DNA from: Setophaga petechia
Taxonomy: Eukaryota; Chordata; Aves; Passeriformes; Parulidae
DNA length: 64,000 nt
Assembly (NCBI GenBank): GCA_024362935.1
Contig: JANCRA010000008.1
Span: forward strand, 29,196,557 to 29,260,556
Direction of reading: 5' to 3'
In this document: piece after piece, positions 25,431-43,100 of the stretch
How positions within the stretch are numbered: the first letter of the stretch is position 1
How the letters are laid out: each line of letters opens with the position of its first letter
Notes under the pieces: generated by a model
What the model was told of the DNA's origin: nothing
What the model saw: only the letters and a program-made list of their open reading frames with translations
The model's database searches: none
Program-made: the position numbers and the translations under genes

Positions 25431-28400
25431 GGCACCAGACAAGATGTTCCCCAAAGACTCGTTCACCCTCAGACATTCTGTCATTGTGTAAAATGTGGCA
25501 TGGCTAAGGACTACAGTCTGTTTGTGTGCTTGACACATACACCAAACAAGCAATTCAAATGCATGATAGGAAACAATAAAATATTTTAGGAGCATCTATA
25601 AACTGGAGCTCTCTTTTGTATTCTGTGGCCCAAGCAGCTGGAAAAGTGGATCTCTGCTTACGCCATTTAATTACTAGCACAGAGAATGACACTTTCTGTT
25701 GGCTCTAAGTAAAGGTATATAAGCAACAGATTTTGAACCAAGTCTGTGATAAACAGTAAGTGCTTTGGCATCCTGAGCTGCTGCAGTAAGTGAATCCCAG
25801 GGCATTCAATATTAATTCTGAGTATTCAAAAAAAAAAAAAAAAAACCTAAAAAAGAGGCAGATCCCAATCTAGCAGTTGTACTTCTATCTCCAGCTTTTA
25901 TTCAATTTATTTTCCATTTATTCATTCTTCCCATTCTTAGGAAGAATGCCATTCTTAATGGCAGCAGAGAGTGACTTGGAATAAAACATATGGAGAAATC
26001 TGTGGAGAACAGCTGAAATCAGGCCTGTTGTGATCAAACCCAGCACACTGCTGGCTGCTGTCTGTGCAACGGTTTTGTTCCACAACTCAGAAAAACAGGA
26101 AATCTCTGCACCAACTAGTTGGAGGCTACTGATTCTGTGGGGTAACAAATCACATAGGCTTATTAAAAACAAGAACTCACAGCTATGCATCAAGTGTATA
26201 TATGAACACAGAATATATTTTTAAGTTATTTTTAAGGAAGTGTCTTGAATGGGCCTGCTTTCCAACACTCACATTAACCTGTTTATCACCTTCAAGAACC
26301 CTGCTCCTGTACAGGACTAGTGTGCACTTCTGCTAACAGTCCTCATATCCCACTCCTCTTAAGACCAGACAGACCTATTTTGAACATACTTACGGATAAA
26401 AAACTCAAGAGAAGTAAGAAGCCAATTAAAATGCTATAGGTGCAATGCTGGGAATATGGTAATCATACTTCAAGTATCTGTTTGCTTTTGTTTTTATGAC
26501 TGTGTGTTAACTCCATTAAGTCTTAATGCAGACTGGAATGCTGTGAATGATAAGTGGCAAAAATTGCTTTGAAACAATTCCTTGCTGTGACACTTTAAGG
26601 AGGACATTGCATTAACAGTTTATTTCAATTATACAAACTTCTGAGAGACTGGAAATTAAGTGTTCCAAATGAGCTTTAAATATAGCACAAGAAGTTTCAG
26701 TTTTAATGGACAAAGCCTGTTCCCCCTAAATGTACCCTTGTACTGCCAAGAGGGCTTTGAAATAAAATAAAGTGGCAAGTTTGAGGCTATTAGTGTCAGA
26801 ATCAGACAAGCTAAGCAATTGTAAATTAAGCTGATCTCAGTATTAAAGAAATCTCTTTGCATGAACTCTTATGTTCCCCTTCACTCTGGAAACTAAAGTT
26901 ATTCCCTTGAGAAGGTACCTGGCTTCTAAGGCATTTGTTGAAGCATGAGAAATACGATAGATGACTGCTTGAATAATTTCCAGATAACAAAGTATCTTTA
27001 TTTAAAATCAGATCTTCACTAATACTCCAAGTACAGAAAAAGAAAATTAAATTCAAAGAAACTTATAAAAGCTTCTTGTAAAATAACAGTACTCCTCAGC
27101 AAAATCTTAGGTTAATAACTCCAGATTAGTCAAGCCTGTAACACTAGACTGAATCATAACAAGAACTGGTTTCTGTAGGATTTTCTTCTTTGGTAAAACC
27201 CAGAAAGTATCACTTTTCATTATGAGGTAAGCAAAGTTTGCCAACAAAGATTTTCATTTAAACTGAAAAGGAGGACACAGAAAATGAACAGTAAACAGGA
27301 ATAAAAAAAAAAAAGCTTTCACCTTTGAAAGTCTGTGACAAATCAGGACAAGTCAATGAAATTACAGTCCCCATCTCTGAATGGTCTCTTTGTCCAAGTG
27401 GCTGCAATGAATAACCTGATCATAACCCTCATGTAGTGTCATGTCTGGCATCCCTTCTGGGTGCTTTGGATGCCTTAGGGCTTGCCAAATGCCAGTGGAG
27501 GTCTGAACAACTAAATCAAACTTCTGGTCTAGCCCAGTGAGATACTGGGTTTTGAGGCTCTGGTGATGGTACTCACCAGACCTCCCGCTGCTTATAGCAC
27601 AGTTTCAAGAGCTGCCCGTGCCAGCCCTGACACAAAGACACACAATACAGGACTCTGTCTCAAACTTACCTCCTCTCAAAGGAAGAAAAAGCAGCCATGA
27701 GCTGTCAGGAGCATGGAGAAATGTAAAATCTTTACTTATGTACTGAGAGCACTCAGGTAATTGGAGCTCCAAGATCTTCTTACCCTTACCTGCAGTACTT
27801 GAGTATTCAGAAAGACAAATATAGTGTCAGAGGCTTCTGATAAATTGTATTTTAATTCCTGATGATTTGCATTTTAACTGCTTAATAAAAATTGTATTTA
27901 CTAAGCAGAAAATTATTTCTACTTGTAATTACTGTAACTTTCATTTCAAAATTGCTACAAAATCAAGTTATAAAAATGTATCTTTAAGGATATGCTAGTG
28001 TTACTATTCAAAAAAACCCCAGCCAATATAATGTAAATGGTTTTATTCTCAAAAAAATAGTCAGCAATATAAAATATTTTAACATTCTTTCTGTTTAAAT
28101 ATTGGTGACAGATTATGCATTTACTCAAATAAAGTGCTGTTTTTACAAATAGGTATTTTGTTTTTACTTTTACTGCTGTTCTAACCTCATAATATTGAAT
28201 GATAAAATATATTTTGGTTATTGAAGAATGCAGCATTACTTCTCCTTTGTATTTCTTCCCATGAAATCATTACATTTTCAATCTAGACTATCTATATCTA
28301 ATCAAAAGAGGCATATTCAGCTTATGTATTTCCCCATGTAGAAGGGGTCACAATTTGTGCCGTCCTTCTCGCCTTCTTCCATGCTTTTGGTTCCTCTTGA

Positions 28401-30889
28401 CTTGTGCCCATGTTGGTCTCCTGTGGGTTCTTCATCTATGGGCAAGAGTGGAATGGAACATCCATCTTCTTGCACGTTCACCCATTCTTCCTGCTCTTCT
28501 GACTTTGCCCTTCTTAAATTCAGACCACTGACGCCTTAACAATTCAATACTTAGGTTGAACTATATAGGCAATCTCTATATTATTGTCTTTGACTTTTTG
28601 TGCGTTTTGTATTTTAAGCATGTTACTGCAGAAAATCCTATGTCAGTGTAGCCAGGACTAACTTTTCAAATTTTCATTTGTATGGATTTACTTAGTCAGA
28701 TGCCAAGCTTCACCATAAAAACCAAAAACCACTTTTGTTCCAGTAGCTACCTTTTAGAAGAAACAGCTTCTTGTGGCTTTGAAGAGCAGCCAGGAGCTGT
28801 AAGAGAGAAAAAAAGAAGTCCGAAAAACTGTAATAAGCAAGACTCACAACTGTAAACAAGAGAGTAATTCCAAACTAGTGGAAACAGGCTCACAATTCCC
28901 AATGTACATGTTATACCAGTATCTAACAGTTTGATCCTGCAATTTGTTTTACTCATCTTAAGCTATCTCCTTTAAGGAGAAGGTATAAAAAGTCAAACTC
29001 GTGTGTGAAAAGATTACCTACTGCCACAACGTTTCAAGTATCCCTCTTTTCTCAATGTGCACCTTTCCAGTAAGTGATTATCTGAATCCTGTATGATTTT
29101 TATATGTAAGTCTGTATTGATTTTGCTCCTATTTTTACTTCTCTCTCTTCAATCTCTCCCTCCGCTGGATAATTTCCACTGGATAGTTTTGAGTCTGAAT
29201 CCAAAAAGGAAAAGTAAATGCACAAACAATTCTGAATCTGCAGATACATATGTATCTATCAATATATACAATATACTATAATATGTGAAAATAAATGGAA
29301 GGACCAGAATTTCCACTAACTACAGACTGCATGGCATCATATTCTTTTTTATCATAGGTATAGCTACTCTTCATTTAAACTTTTGTCTGGAGAATATTCA
29401 GTTTATTCTCCTGCCTTTGCTCATTGCCACTATGTTTGGATTTTCTCTTCCCACCTATCAGAAGTGTTTAGATGGGGGAGAGCAGCTGGATGCCTGTACT
29501 AAATGACAAGGCTGATCTTTCTCTTTCAGACATTTCAATAAACTTGACATTAAAAGGCAAACTAAGCTAACTGGTAGTCAGCTTTACCTCCAACCAATCT
29601 TAATGGGATTTTTCATAATGAGGTTAAGAAATATCCTAGCAGAAAAAGATTGTGTCCTTCTGAGTACAAATCTTGGATGTTCTCTTGCATTTTTCATGTA
29701 ATTTTTGTAGAAATGGCAAATTCTGTTGCAAGCCATAAATACACAAGGGAACTTCCATGAAGTGTTTCCATTTTTTATCAGAGGATTTAACATGTAACAC
29801 TTTCTTACACATTTATTATAACTACAATAACTAGCACATAGGATATTATGTCTACTCTTCTGGAGGAAATTATTTCAGTTGCTGTTCTCCCCCCCCACAC
29901 TCCCCTTTTTTTTTATATGAATTCACGTGACCTTTTTTCAGCTTTTCATTTCCGATTTGGCAAATTTGTGTTGAAATGCAACTCTGTCTTCTTTGGTGTC
30001 ATTTGTTTCAATTAACCTGCTGACCACTGCCAGATCTGTTTAACCTCTTGATTGCACTCAGTTAATGGGAGCATGAATCTTAACACAGCCACCAAAAATA
30101 AACTAAACAATTAGTCCTGGCAACTAGGCATTCACAAAGTCCAATTTTCTTTTTTACCAGAATCCTGTAAGGCCACCTCAAACCACAAACAGAAACTCCT
30201 CCTGGGATAATAATATTTGTTAAATCCCATTCTCTCAGAAAGCTGGACTTAATGCTGCCACTTGCTGTTTCACTGAAGTTGGAATCCAAACAAAGGATTT
30301 TGTTCCTCAGAACCTCATGCCTCCATGGGCTGGTTATCTGCTCTAAATGGCAAAGCAGCACAGTAATTCTGTGTTTGCTGGGCACATTCACTGGGCTATA
30401 AAGAAGCAGGATCTTCCTAGTAGTTTCTCTTATCATGACCAGGGTGCATTGTCAATTTTCCAAGATGTAATAGTAGTCAAACCACCTAAAAAATGTCAAA
30501 ACTCACTAAAACGTTCACTCTTGGAATGATTAATTTTATCAGCAGTTTCTAAAAATGACCAACTTATTTCCATTGAAAAAAGGAGATGGAAGTAACATTC
30601 CCCATGTTTGCCTATTTAGAATTCATGGTGCTTCCAAACCTAATGGCTTGAGGGTCCAGTAACCTCTGAATCATTTACACTCCTTTGCCTTATGCAGCTC
30701 AGGCAAGGACTGGAGCAAGGAATTCAAACAGCCTAATCTAGTAGTCCCTGGCATGGGGTAGAGTGGAAGGATTAAATTTCAGAAACCTTTATGTGGGAGT
30801 CCAAGACAGCTTAACCTGAAGTACTAGGAAAAAAGGATATGAAACAAATACACAAAGCAAGTAATAGCAAATTTCTAGGGCAGATGTCC
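25431..30889. other. Intergenic, poly(A) tract only
   Basis: AT-rich with the poly(A) at 25828. No gene, LTR or CR1 that I can name. Confidence 0.55.
25828..25845. repeat. Poly(A) tract
   Basis: Eighteen A residues followed by CCTAAAAAAG. No retrocopy is recognisable upstream. Confidence 0.9.
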
Positions 30890-32310
30890 TAGAGAAGCAG
30901 AAGGACTAAGCAGCTGAACTGCTGTGTACAGAACACAGGCTGTTGTTCAAATTGCACATAACTGAGATGTGATAGCAGTGATGCAAATCTTTTTAATGGT
31001 TTAATAGGAAATGTAGGGAAACAGAGACCAGTGAGCTGGACAGTAATAACAACCAGATTAGTAAAACCTGTAACAATCTGAAATTTTGTTGGAAACAATC
31101 AAGAAGGGATTTTTGAAGTCTTGCCTCACCAACCTACTAGAATTCCTTGAAGGTGCCAGTCTTGTAGATTAAAGAAGTCCATTTGATGCTTGGATTTTGA
31201 CAAGGCATTTCACAAGGTTCAAGGTAAGCGCTTAAGATAATAAGGAACCCATAGGGTAAAAATAAAATTTCTTGTGTAGATAAATAAACTGTTAGGGAGG
31301 CAGAGGACAGAAGTTTGCAGTAAATAGTGATTTTTCCCATAGTAGAGAAATTCACCACTAGTATTTCATTGGCATTTGCATGAGGATGTCCAGGATATGA
31401 ACAGTATATTCAATATATGATTTTGAAAGGGCACAGAGAGTGAAGGGAAAAACCTTCCTAAGTTATGCATGTAAGTAAAAAGAAAGGTAAACAGAAGACT
31501 GGCAAAAAGACTTCATATGACATCTTTGCCTAAACAATAAGATAGTGACAAAATTTGGTGAAGATAAAGTAATATGAAGATAAGAAATATGAAGTAAGGC
31601 AAACGGAAAAGACAATGTATGTGTGTTTATATAAAATTATAGGCTGTGAGCTTCAAACTCAGTAGATCAGCTGGGTTGTTAGAGGTAATTTGAATTAATA
31701 CCAATTCAGTCTTCAATGATAGCCAACACAGCAAAGTACCAGAAATAACTAGGAAAGAGCAAGAGAATGGAAAGCAGAGAACACAACTGAAAAACAAATA
31801 TCTGTTTGTCATGTAAATCCATAATATGCCTACATATTGAATACTGTATGCTAGGCTGGTATCTCCCAAGTCTGAAAAGATAATAGCAGAAAAGGCAAAG
31901 AGGTTAGAAAACCTATGGTACAGGAAATGACAAAGCAGCCTATAAGCCTTCCCCTCAAAAAAAACCATGAATGAAGAAGGATATCACAGTGATCTGTAAA
32001 ATCATCAGTGGCATGGAGGTAGTGAAGAGGAAACAACTGCTCACTGTATCTTCTGATCCAGTATGATGAAGCAAAAGAAGTCAGGATATGGCAAGTTCAC
32101 AGCAAATGAAAGCAAGTAGCTCTTCAAATCAGTGTCAGATGAGACGGGATGAAAAAGCTGAACACAATTGGATCTGACTTGGTACAGCTGCTCTTATGCC
32201 CTAAAATATTACACATTCCTGGAAATTACTTCAAGTTCCAGAGACTGCATAAGGATTCCACTGCTACTTTTTACAATAAAAAGCAGCTTACCTGGTGCAG
32301 AAACTTCTTT
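30890..32310 (+). mobile_element. Ancient CR1/L3-type LINE fragment
   Basis: A highly diverged LINE in sense orientation. At 31110-31215 it retains a CTCACCAACCTACTAGAATT block and a LDFDKAFHKVQ-like reading of CTTGGATTTTGACAAGGCAT, the motif A region of the reverse transcriptase. Near 31990-32020, GATCTGTAAAATCATCAGTG fits the C-terminal part (GVYKIMNG-type). The limits are approximate, and it could be two separate fragments. Confidence 0.6.
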
Positions 32311-33489
32311 TAGCTACATGTTGTCTTCCTCTTCTCTGTTAGTGCTTCTGTTTCATAGTCAAATCTGTATCATGGAGCTCTCATACACAAAAACCCAAAG
32401 GCCAGATTTCTGATGGCAGCCTTCTTGCAGCCTCTTGTCAAAAGCTCAACAGGAGCAACTGTTGCCTCCATTCTTACAAAAGGATGTTCTCCCCAGCTCT
32501 GAGCCACCATTCTTGTCTTTTGATGTCTTCAAGGCACTTAAGGTCAGCAAGTTGCTTGGAGATACATTACTTACTCTATGCCTCTTTGGTTCTTGAGTAA
32601 TTCCAGTTCTTTGCACCATGTAATCAAATCCCAAACAGCTTCTGCTCACCTAGTCATACCTACAGAAGAGGCTCTTCAGCTCTGGGATGTTACCAAGAGA
32701 CATCCAGAAGTTCCCACAAATGCTGACTATGCTGAGAATGGAAAGTTGCACAATGCACACAGAGATACCTGACAACGGCTTTCAGCCAAGCAGACTACAC
32801 AGAACACTGGAAGTGGCCCACATTCACTAACTACTCCAGCAATTCCCAGTTTTCCCCAAGACATTAGTAGGTCAACAGTTAGCACCTGCTTTCACATATC
32901 TAGTGAAATGCAGCTGACTGAGATTGGAACAACTGGGACTAGCTCATTATTAAGGTTACCTAAAGCATACAATACCTGAATTATTTAGTATAGCCCCTAA
33001 ACAAATGAAATTATTTTGTGAGTAGATGAAAGCAGAAAAATAAACAGTTGAAGAAGAAGCACTTTTAACATGGTTGAACATGTCAAGGCTATTCAATGGC
33101 TTTCACTGTTTCTACTAAAATATGGATACAGAAGTACATGTGGGAACAGGTTACACCTTATGCTTTAATCTGGAGTAACAGATGAGTATCTGCCTTTGTT
33201 TCAGGTGGCTGGCAGGAGAGAGATTTGCAGTTTTTCTATCTGAGAGTGTAAGAAATGTATTCAATTATTACAGGTCAGCAACACCTTCCTGTATGTTTTG
33301 GTTACAGACTTACATTTTAAAAGGCAGTTTCTCCAGTTTGGCTAGCAGGTAACACTGGTGCTTGGAATACATGTATTCCAAAGAAACCAACTACAGATAA
33401 TCATATTAAAATATCACCTATGCAAAATAATTAAATACATGCATACATAAATATTTAATTAGCATAGCTGCCTAAATTGTTATGTTAAA
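32311..33489. other. Region downstream of ANKS6, nothing recognised
   Basis: It could include further ANKS6 3' UTR if the poly(A) site is more distal than the one proposed. No repeat or coding content seen. Confidence 0.5.
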
Positions 33490-33507
33490 TTGTAAATCTT
33501 GAATATA

Positions 33508-33513
33508 TTTATT
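33508..33513 (-). terminator. Candidate poly(A) signal for ANKS6
   Basis: Plus-strand TTTATT, read as AATAAA on the gene strand. It is the first canonical hexamer I find downstream of the stop codon. No obvious GU-rich element follows, so it is only a candidate. Confidence 0.3.
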
Positions 33514-33899
33514 CTACCTGATCATAGTAAAGTGTATGCTCCTATAAAGTGTATGCTAAAGTTGAAGTTATGTATTGTACAGGAACACCTCCCACTGATG
33601 CTACATACATACATACAGACACTATAGACAGTATACTGTATCCTCTGGTTTGCTATACTTACATCATTTTCTGTAAGTAAATGCACAACATTTTCTGTTT
33701 AGTAATGCACAACAAAAATCTTATCCTTATTTCAGATAGTAATGAAGGGTGTATAAACACCTAACAGATAGCTCTACTTTTTATATTGAAATCTTCTCTA
33801 GTCTCAGCAAGAGACACACATCATTACCCAGGAAAGCAGCTAACTGTCTTGTTTGTCACATTCTGTCTTCCAGCCAGTACTAAATAAAATATCCACACA

Positions 33900-34122
33900 T
33901 TTGGACATTAGGAAGATTTCTTTCAATAAATGAGTGATTAGACATTGGAAGGGGCTGCCCAGGGAGATGATGGAGTCACCATCCCTGGAGGTGTTTAAGA
34001 AAAGACTGGACGTGGCATTCAATGTCATGGTCTGGCTGCCATGGTGGCGTTTGGTCATAGGTTGGACTGTATGATCTCAGAGGTGTTTTCCAACCTAACT
34101 GATACTGTGATTCTGTGATTCA
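33900..34122 (+). mobile_element. CR1 LINE 3' end
   Basis: About 220 bp matching the 3' end of avian CR1 in sense orientation. It includes a GGACATTAGGAAGATTTCTT-type start, a GGGCTGCCCAGGGAGATGATGG block, CACCATCCCTGGAGGTGTTT, GGTTGGACTGTATGATCTCA and the terminal ATTCTGTGATTC octamer array. It is 5'-truncated as usual for CR1. It lies antisense to ANKS6 and inside its putative 3' UTR. Confidence 0.92.
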
Positions 34123-34155
34123 ATCTGCAATACATTTTTTAGCTAATGTCAGGTA

Positions 34156-34260
34156 CTACTTACATTGGGAATGACCTGGTGGTCGTGTGTTACTAACACT
34201 ACTCTCAAAGGAAGAGTGGAAGTTGTGTATAGTTTCTTGTAAAATCTGTCTCTCTCGACC
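34156..34260 (-). CDS. ANKS6: ANKS6 terminal exon W14: C-terminal tail and stop
   Basis: Residues 714-747 and stop TAG at 34158-34156. After the acceptor TTTTACAG it encodes [20 protein letters not shown] and ends GHSQCK. The tail matches the family C-terminus in position and length. The last codons read TGT AAG TAG, so a full GTAAGT donor consensus overlaps the final two codons (see findings). The next 30 bp downstream lead straight into a CR1 fragment. Confidence 0.95.
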   Translation of the reverse strand, partial: GRERQILQETIHNFHSSFESSVSNTRPPGHSQCK

Positions 34261-35078
34261 CTGTAAAAGAACAATAAAATAAAATCAGGCATTCTTAAAT
34301 TTCTGTTTAAAAAAATTAATTTATTATGAGTACACAACAAATGTGTAAATATGTGTGTCTACGTTCAATATACTACCAGAAATAATAACAAATCCTTACC
34401 TTACAGACATATATAGAAAACCTTGTAGTAATCTTTTCCTGAAACTACCAGACAACAACCAAAACATTTTCATTATTTTTTTCCTGCCTTTATGGCATAT
34501 CTTAGTTCGAAACGTCATCCACCTCCCCTAATTATTAGCCTCATCACTGCAGTTGATACTGACTTAGGGAAATTGTCTTTGTGTTTTGTTTGTCTGAACT
34601 TCCACTATACGAGAGGGAATGGACCTCAAATCTAAGAAAGCTGCAGAGAAGCATCAGCAAGCCTAATCAAAGACATGTTCCAGTATAAAATCCCTCTGGC
34701 AAGAGCACTGTTTACTGTACACCATTCTTAGCAAATTAGCTCATGCTGACATAAAATTCAAAGGCAATAAAAGCGTAAGAAACGAGAGAAAAGCTATTCA
34801 CATAATCAGAGGAATCAAAACCTTTTATGTTAACCAAAGGACACCCCTCCTCTTATACTGCATTCTCTAGCTGCACTCTTGGAGCCAGATGATTCTTTTT
34901 AGCACTGCTGAAATCAATATTCAGAAACTGCAAAATTGCTCATGTTTACAAGTAGCTTGTTCACTGGACTCGGAAAGAGTTATTGAAAGAGAATAGGAAA
35001 TGCCACAAAGGAAGACTTTTTACTAGTCAAATACATGAAACACTACGTTTGGAAAAATCATTTCAGCTTTTCTAACTA

Positions 35079-35333
<255 letters not shown>

Positions 35334-36548
35334 CTATGTGAAGATTCATTACTACAGGTTAGAAGTGGTTTCTTGTTTTTTTTTAATTGCATAGATTTAG
35401 TGGAAATACTGTGCAAAAAGAATTTTTAGTGAATTACCAGCACCAAATGGTACACACTTTACCACTCTGTTGTAAGGCTTCTAATCTGCTGTTAATCATT
35501 CAACTAATCATAATAGTACATCTAAAATATTAATGGATTTTTAAGTTTTTTCTCATCAAGTTCTATTAATACTGAACACATAGTCTCCACAGAAATTCCT
35601 CTGCCTACAGTAGAAGCTACTTGAATAAACCTAAGGTTTCTCTCTTTTCTTCATCCTTTCCCCCTAAGTATTTCTGAAAGTTCAGAATATTGTGTTTACT
35701 TTTCCAGTGTCTCCTGAGAAGAACCTAGGTTTTGTTTAGAAAACAGGTTTTATTATTAAAACATATCCACATAAGGTTGTGATAAGAACAAACATCTGAA
35801 ACTTTTCATATTGACAGAACCTTCCCACGCTATGTATATTAATTTCTACACTATGCTCCCTTGCCTATCATGCAGAGGAACAATAATAACCCAATCTATT
35901 GTGATGAATCTAAATTGTCTGGGCTTGTGATGAATTTTGAACTCCGTAGCAATGTCAACTTAGTGCATGTCCCTTCACTACCCTTTTCTTTGACCAAATA
36001 AACACACATGATTTGCTCACATCTGATCCTGCCTTAAACATTGTAATGAATTAATTTTACTTATTTTCAGCAACATTTCCTGTCATTGCATCCTTCAGCA
36101 AGTCAATGTCACAGCTCTCATCTATCGTGATGCCTAGCTCCCCACTGTAATTCTCCTATTGCTTATGCACAGTGGATAAAGAAGATAAAGCAGCCATCTA
36201 AGTGACTCACACCCTGTGTTCTCCTTCTGAAAATGAGGGTCCAGCTGTGATTCCAGGGATGATACAGTATGTCCTACAAACTGTTTAGCCACATTGGATA
36301 CAGGCATATATAGAAAAAGCAGAATGTAACAGCAGAGAGAAAAAAAAATCCTATGTATAGAAAAGCTGTAGGTTAAGTGTAAAAAGCTCTGCTATTTGCA
36401 TTATTCTGGAGAATGCCACAAATACCACTTGGTCCATGTTTCAAGGTTCTTTCCACAACCAGGACTGGTTATAGAACTTGATTCTGGATCACAAATCTGA
36501 TGCAACGTCTTATATCCTACTTTCATTAAAACAGTAAAAGATCTTTTA

Positions 36549-39989
<3,441 letters not shown>

Positions 39990-40179
39990 CATCCTCTGTA
40001 ATAGTACCACTGCTGGAGCCATTGCTCTTGGCGTGTCTGTGAGAAGAAGAGACAGAAGACTCTGCGTTTTGGACCTTAGGAGATGGGGAAGGTGATGGAG
40101 AAGGTGTGAGAGTTGGTGATGTGCTTTTAGACGTAGATGAGGTCCCAGATGGAGGTCTTTTGTTCATCTCCAGTTTTTG
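39990..40179 (-). CDS. ANKS6: ANKS6 exon W11: Ser/Thr/Pro-rich linker
   Basis: Residues 589-651 plus one base. It begins [20 protein letters not shown], contains a Pro-Ser dipeptide run ([11 protein letters not shown]) and ends SSGTITEDG. The acceptor is AACTGCAG and the donor GATG/GTGAGT. Composition predicts disorder and many possible proline-directed phosphosites. The family member I know best has a shorter Ser-Pro run, so this copy looks slightly expanded. Confidence 0.95.
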
Positions 40180-43100
40180 CTGCAGTTAATGATACAATCA
40201 TTTGAGTTAAAGAATAATCACCAAAATGTTTACCTATACATGATACTTCAACATTACTTGTGTATCATTTCTGAGACCATGTAGTCACAACCAGAAGTTT
40301 CTGCTTGACCTATATAAAAATAATAGAAGCAATACTGATTTTATCCCAGATTAAAGTCTCTCTCCTCAAAATTATCAAGAAAAATACATTTATTAAGGCT
40401 GTAATTCTGTAATAGGAAAACTATTTCTTGTGAAGAAATATTGCTTGTATTTCTTGTGAAGAAATATAAGCACTACAATTTTTCTTTTTCTAAAAGAACT
40501 ATCTCAGCTTAAGTACAAGTGGCACCTATGCACTACACAGTCTCTCACTCATCTCCCCACCTCCCTTGGAATGTGCAGAAGCAGATGTAAAACTGGCAAT
40601 AGAAATAAAAACAGTTTAATAACAGAAACAAAGTAAATTACTTTGACTTGAAAATAGGAATTTTCATTCATAGATTTAAGTCTCAATTAAAGATTTTCAA
40701 AACATGTGAGATGCAAATTTAAAGTAGCACCTCATGCTGGATTAACCGGAAACATGTAGCAAGCACAAACTAAATTTTGGGCGCATTAAACCCCTTGCTG
40801 AACTGGAATGGAAGTTTCCAACCAACCCTCAAATTTATTATTACCTTACAGAAGTCAAGTGATTTATTAATAATTTAGCAAATATTTAATACATTTGTAG
40901 CCATGGAAAACACGAAAATACATGAGTTAAAATGGGTAGTAAGAATATATATATGGACACATATCAACAGTCTTTTCCAAAAACGATCAATGCACCTCAC
41001 CTCCTGCGTTCTTAGATCTATATATATACATTTTGATGTCTGCACTGTATGACTCAAAAAGAATGTGATTTTTTAGTGGATTCCTGAATTCAGAGTTGAA
41101 ATACCTTTTGTCACTCAGGTTACTACAACAAACTGATAAAAAAATTGATCTAGGTAACAACGCAAGAAATGAGAATGGCAGTGGTTCCTGTCTTTACAAT
41201 TTTGCTTCTGTGGTGTGGCATAAATGGAACATTTCTAGTTAATGAGAAAGATGCTGGTTTAAAAGATAAAACTTATTTGAGTGGTAACATTCTTCCATTA
41301 TTCTATCCTATGTCAGAATGTAATATTTCCTTAGCCCTGCACTGAATTGACTAGAAGTAATGTAGTATGATACAAACTTGAGAGCTCCTTGAAGAGCATC
41401 ATTAACTCATTTCAACTTTCTGTCTCAAATTTCTATCTAAATTGTTACTGGCCATTTGCATTGCAGAATGGTCATCCCTCCCTAGCACATTGTCTGCATT
41501 TATTTAAATTATATCATCCTGTAAAATGTTATTCCTTTTTTCCTTTTTCTTTTCTTTAAAGCTTGCACCATCTTACCCCTCATGGGTAAATTTTGCAAAA
41601 TTGATCAGTGTAATATCACTGCATTTTTAGATCAGCTATTTCCAAGTTTAGACAGCATGATCCTCATGGGAGGACACAAGCCATTCCTCAATGGATATAG
41701 ACATTAAATTTCCACCATTTACATTGCTGATTACAGAAACACACTGCTAGCATTTGCAGCCAGTATGGATCCATATTTGATTGTGTTCTCTCACCAGGAA
41801 TCTCCAAAAATCATCTCAGTTGTGCCATACATTAATATCTATTGTGAGATCCACACTATGACATGTCTTGTTACTGGTGAATAGAAGGAAACTTGTCCAC
41901 ACATCTAAACCAAGAGCACTAAACAAGCTGTTGGCTTTCCAAAACAGTGGCATAAATGTTGTTTAGAAATCTTTTCAACAGTACAAAGAACAGCCTTTCC
42001 AGAAGATGATCTGCAGCACATTGCACTTCACTACTCTTTTATCCCCTTCTGTATCCCACTGTGAGTGGAAACAGTAGATAAACTTCTTAGTGGCCGCATT
42101 GTGGCAACAAAAGGCCATGGGATCTGCAGCCCAAAGCTCACAGGCACAGGCATTATCTCTTGGTGGGATGATTAATATAACTGGAGAAAAATGAGACTTT
42201 TGGGGGGCACACAAGGAGCTCTTCCGAAATTATTTCCAAGTTAAAAACAAGCTGAGAGAACATGCTGAGAGTTTAATTAAAACATACTGGCCAGACCACC
42301 TCTGAAAGAAAGAGCATTTGGTAGCTGCTCTGCAGACAAGACTTAAATGAGGGAAGAGGATGATAAAGGGGGTTTGTCTACAGGAAAAAGAGATGGATCA
42401 TTTATAACTCAGGGAGCAATTACACAGGATAGAAAGGGAGGAAAGATTACCATATGCCAAAAAATTGGTATAAATCCTCAGACTCCGGTGGTCCAGCTGA
42501 GTTAGAAATTTTAGCTCCCAATCTCATCTTTTAAAAGCAACCAGTAGCCCCTCCAGAATCAGGACTGACATATCAGAGACAAGGTGATTATTCATGGAAA
42601 CTGTTTCAGCACTGGTGTTTCAGCACCTTTTCTTTTTCTGATTTTTGTCATCCAGAAATTTCCATGTAATTTCTGAACAACTTTATGATTTCATTTATCA
42701 TTTTTATGTACTGATTAAATATAAATATTGTGTACTGTTGCCATATAAGACATTACAGAATGAGATTGCAAAAGTATTAATTTTATACTCTGGTAATTTT
42801 TGTTTCCTCAGGTAAAATTTGAAGAATCTCACTGAAAGATGCAAACAAAGCAAAACAAAATGAGCTGCTTGGAGATTACATAAGCAAAAGTTGGAGAAAT
42901 TTTGCTCTTGCTCACGTATTCTAACACTTCCAGAATATCAGGCATTTAGAACATAAACCCCAAATTTTGTGTTTTCCTTCTCTTGCTCTCTGAAATGAAA
43001 TGCTTCTCTATGTAAATAAATCCATCAATTTCTCAATAGCATGTCACATCTTCTGTTATGATGCTGATTTCTAGTTTGTGTCTCTGCAGATCTTGAAGAT

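Larger units (their letters stand above)
33490..34155 (-). other. ANKS6: Putative ANKS6 3' untranslated region
   Basis: From the stop codon to just past the first canonical minus-strand AATAAA. It would be about 660 nt. Roughly a third of it is an antisense CR1 fragment, starting about 33 bp after the stop. The boundary is inferred from the signal alone. Mammalian ANKS6 3' UTRs are longer as I recall, so the real end may lie further left. Confidence 0.35.

Noticed and set aside
1..33489. Search for a new multi-gene system in the gene-poor half
   Set aside because: I saw no cluster of open frames, array or ordered repeats beyond CR1, LTR and simple repeats.
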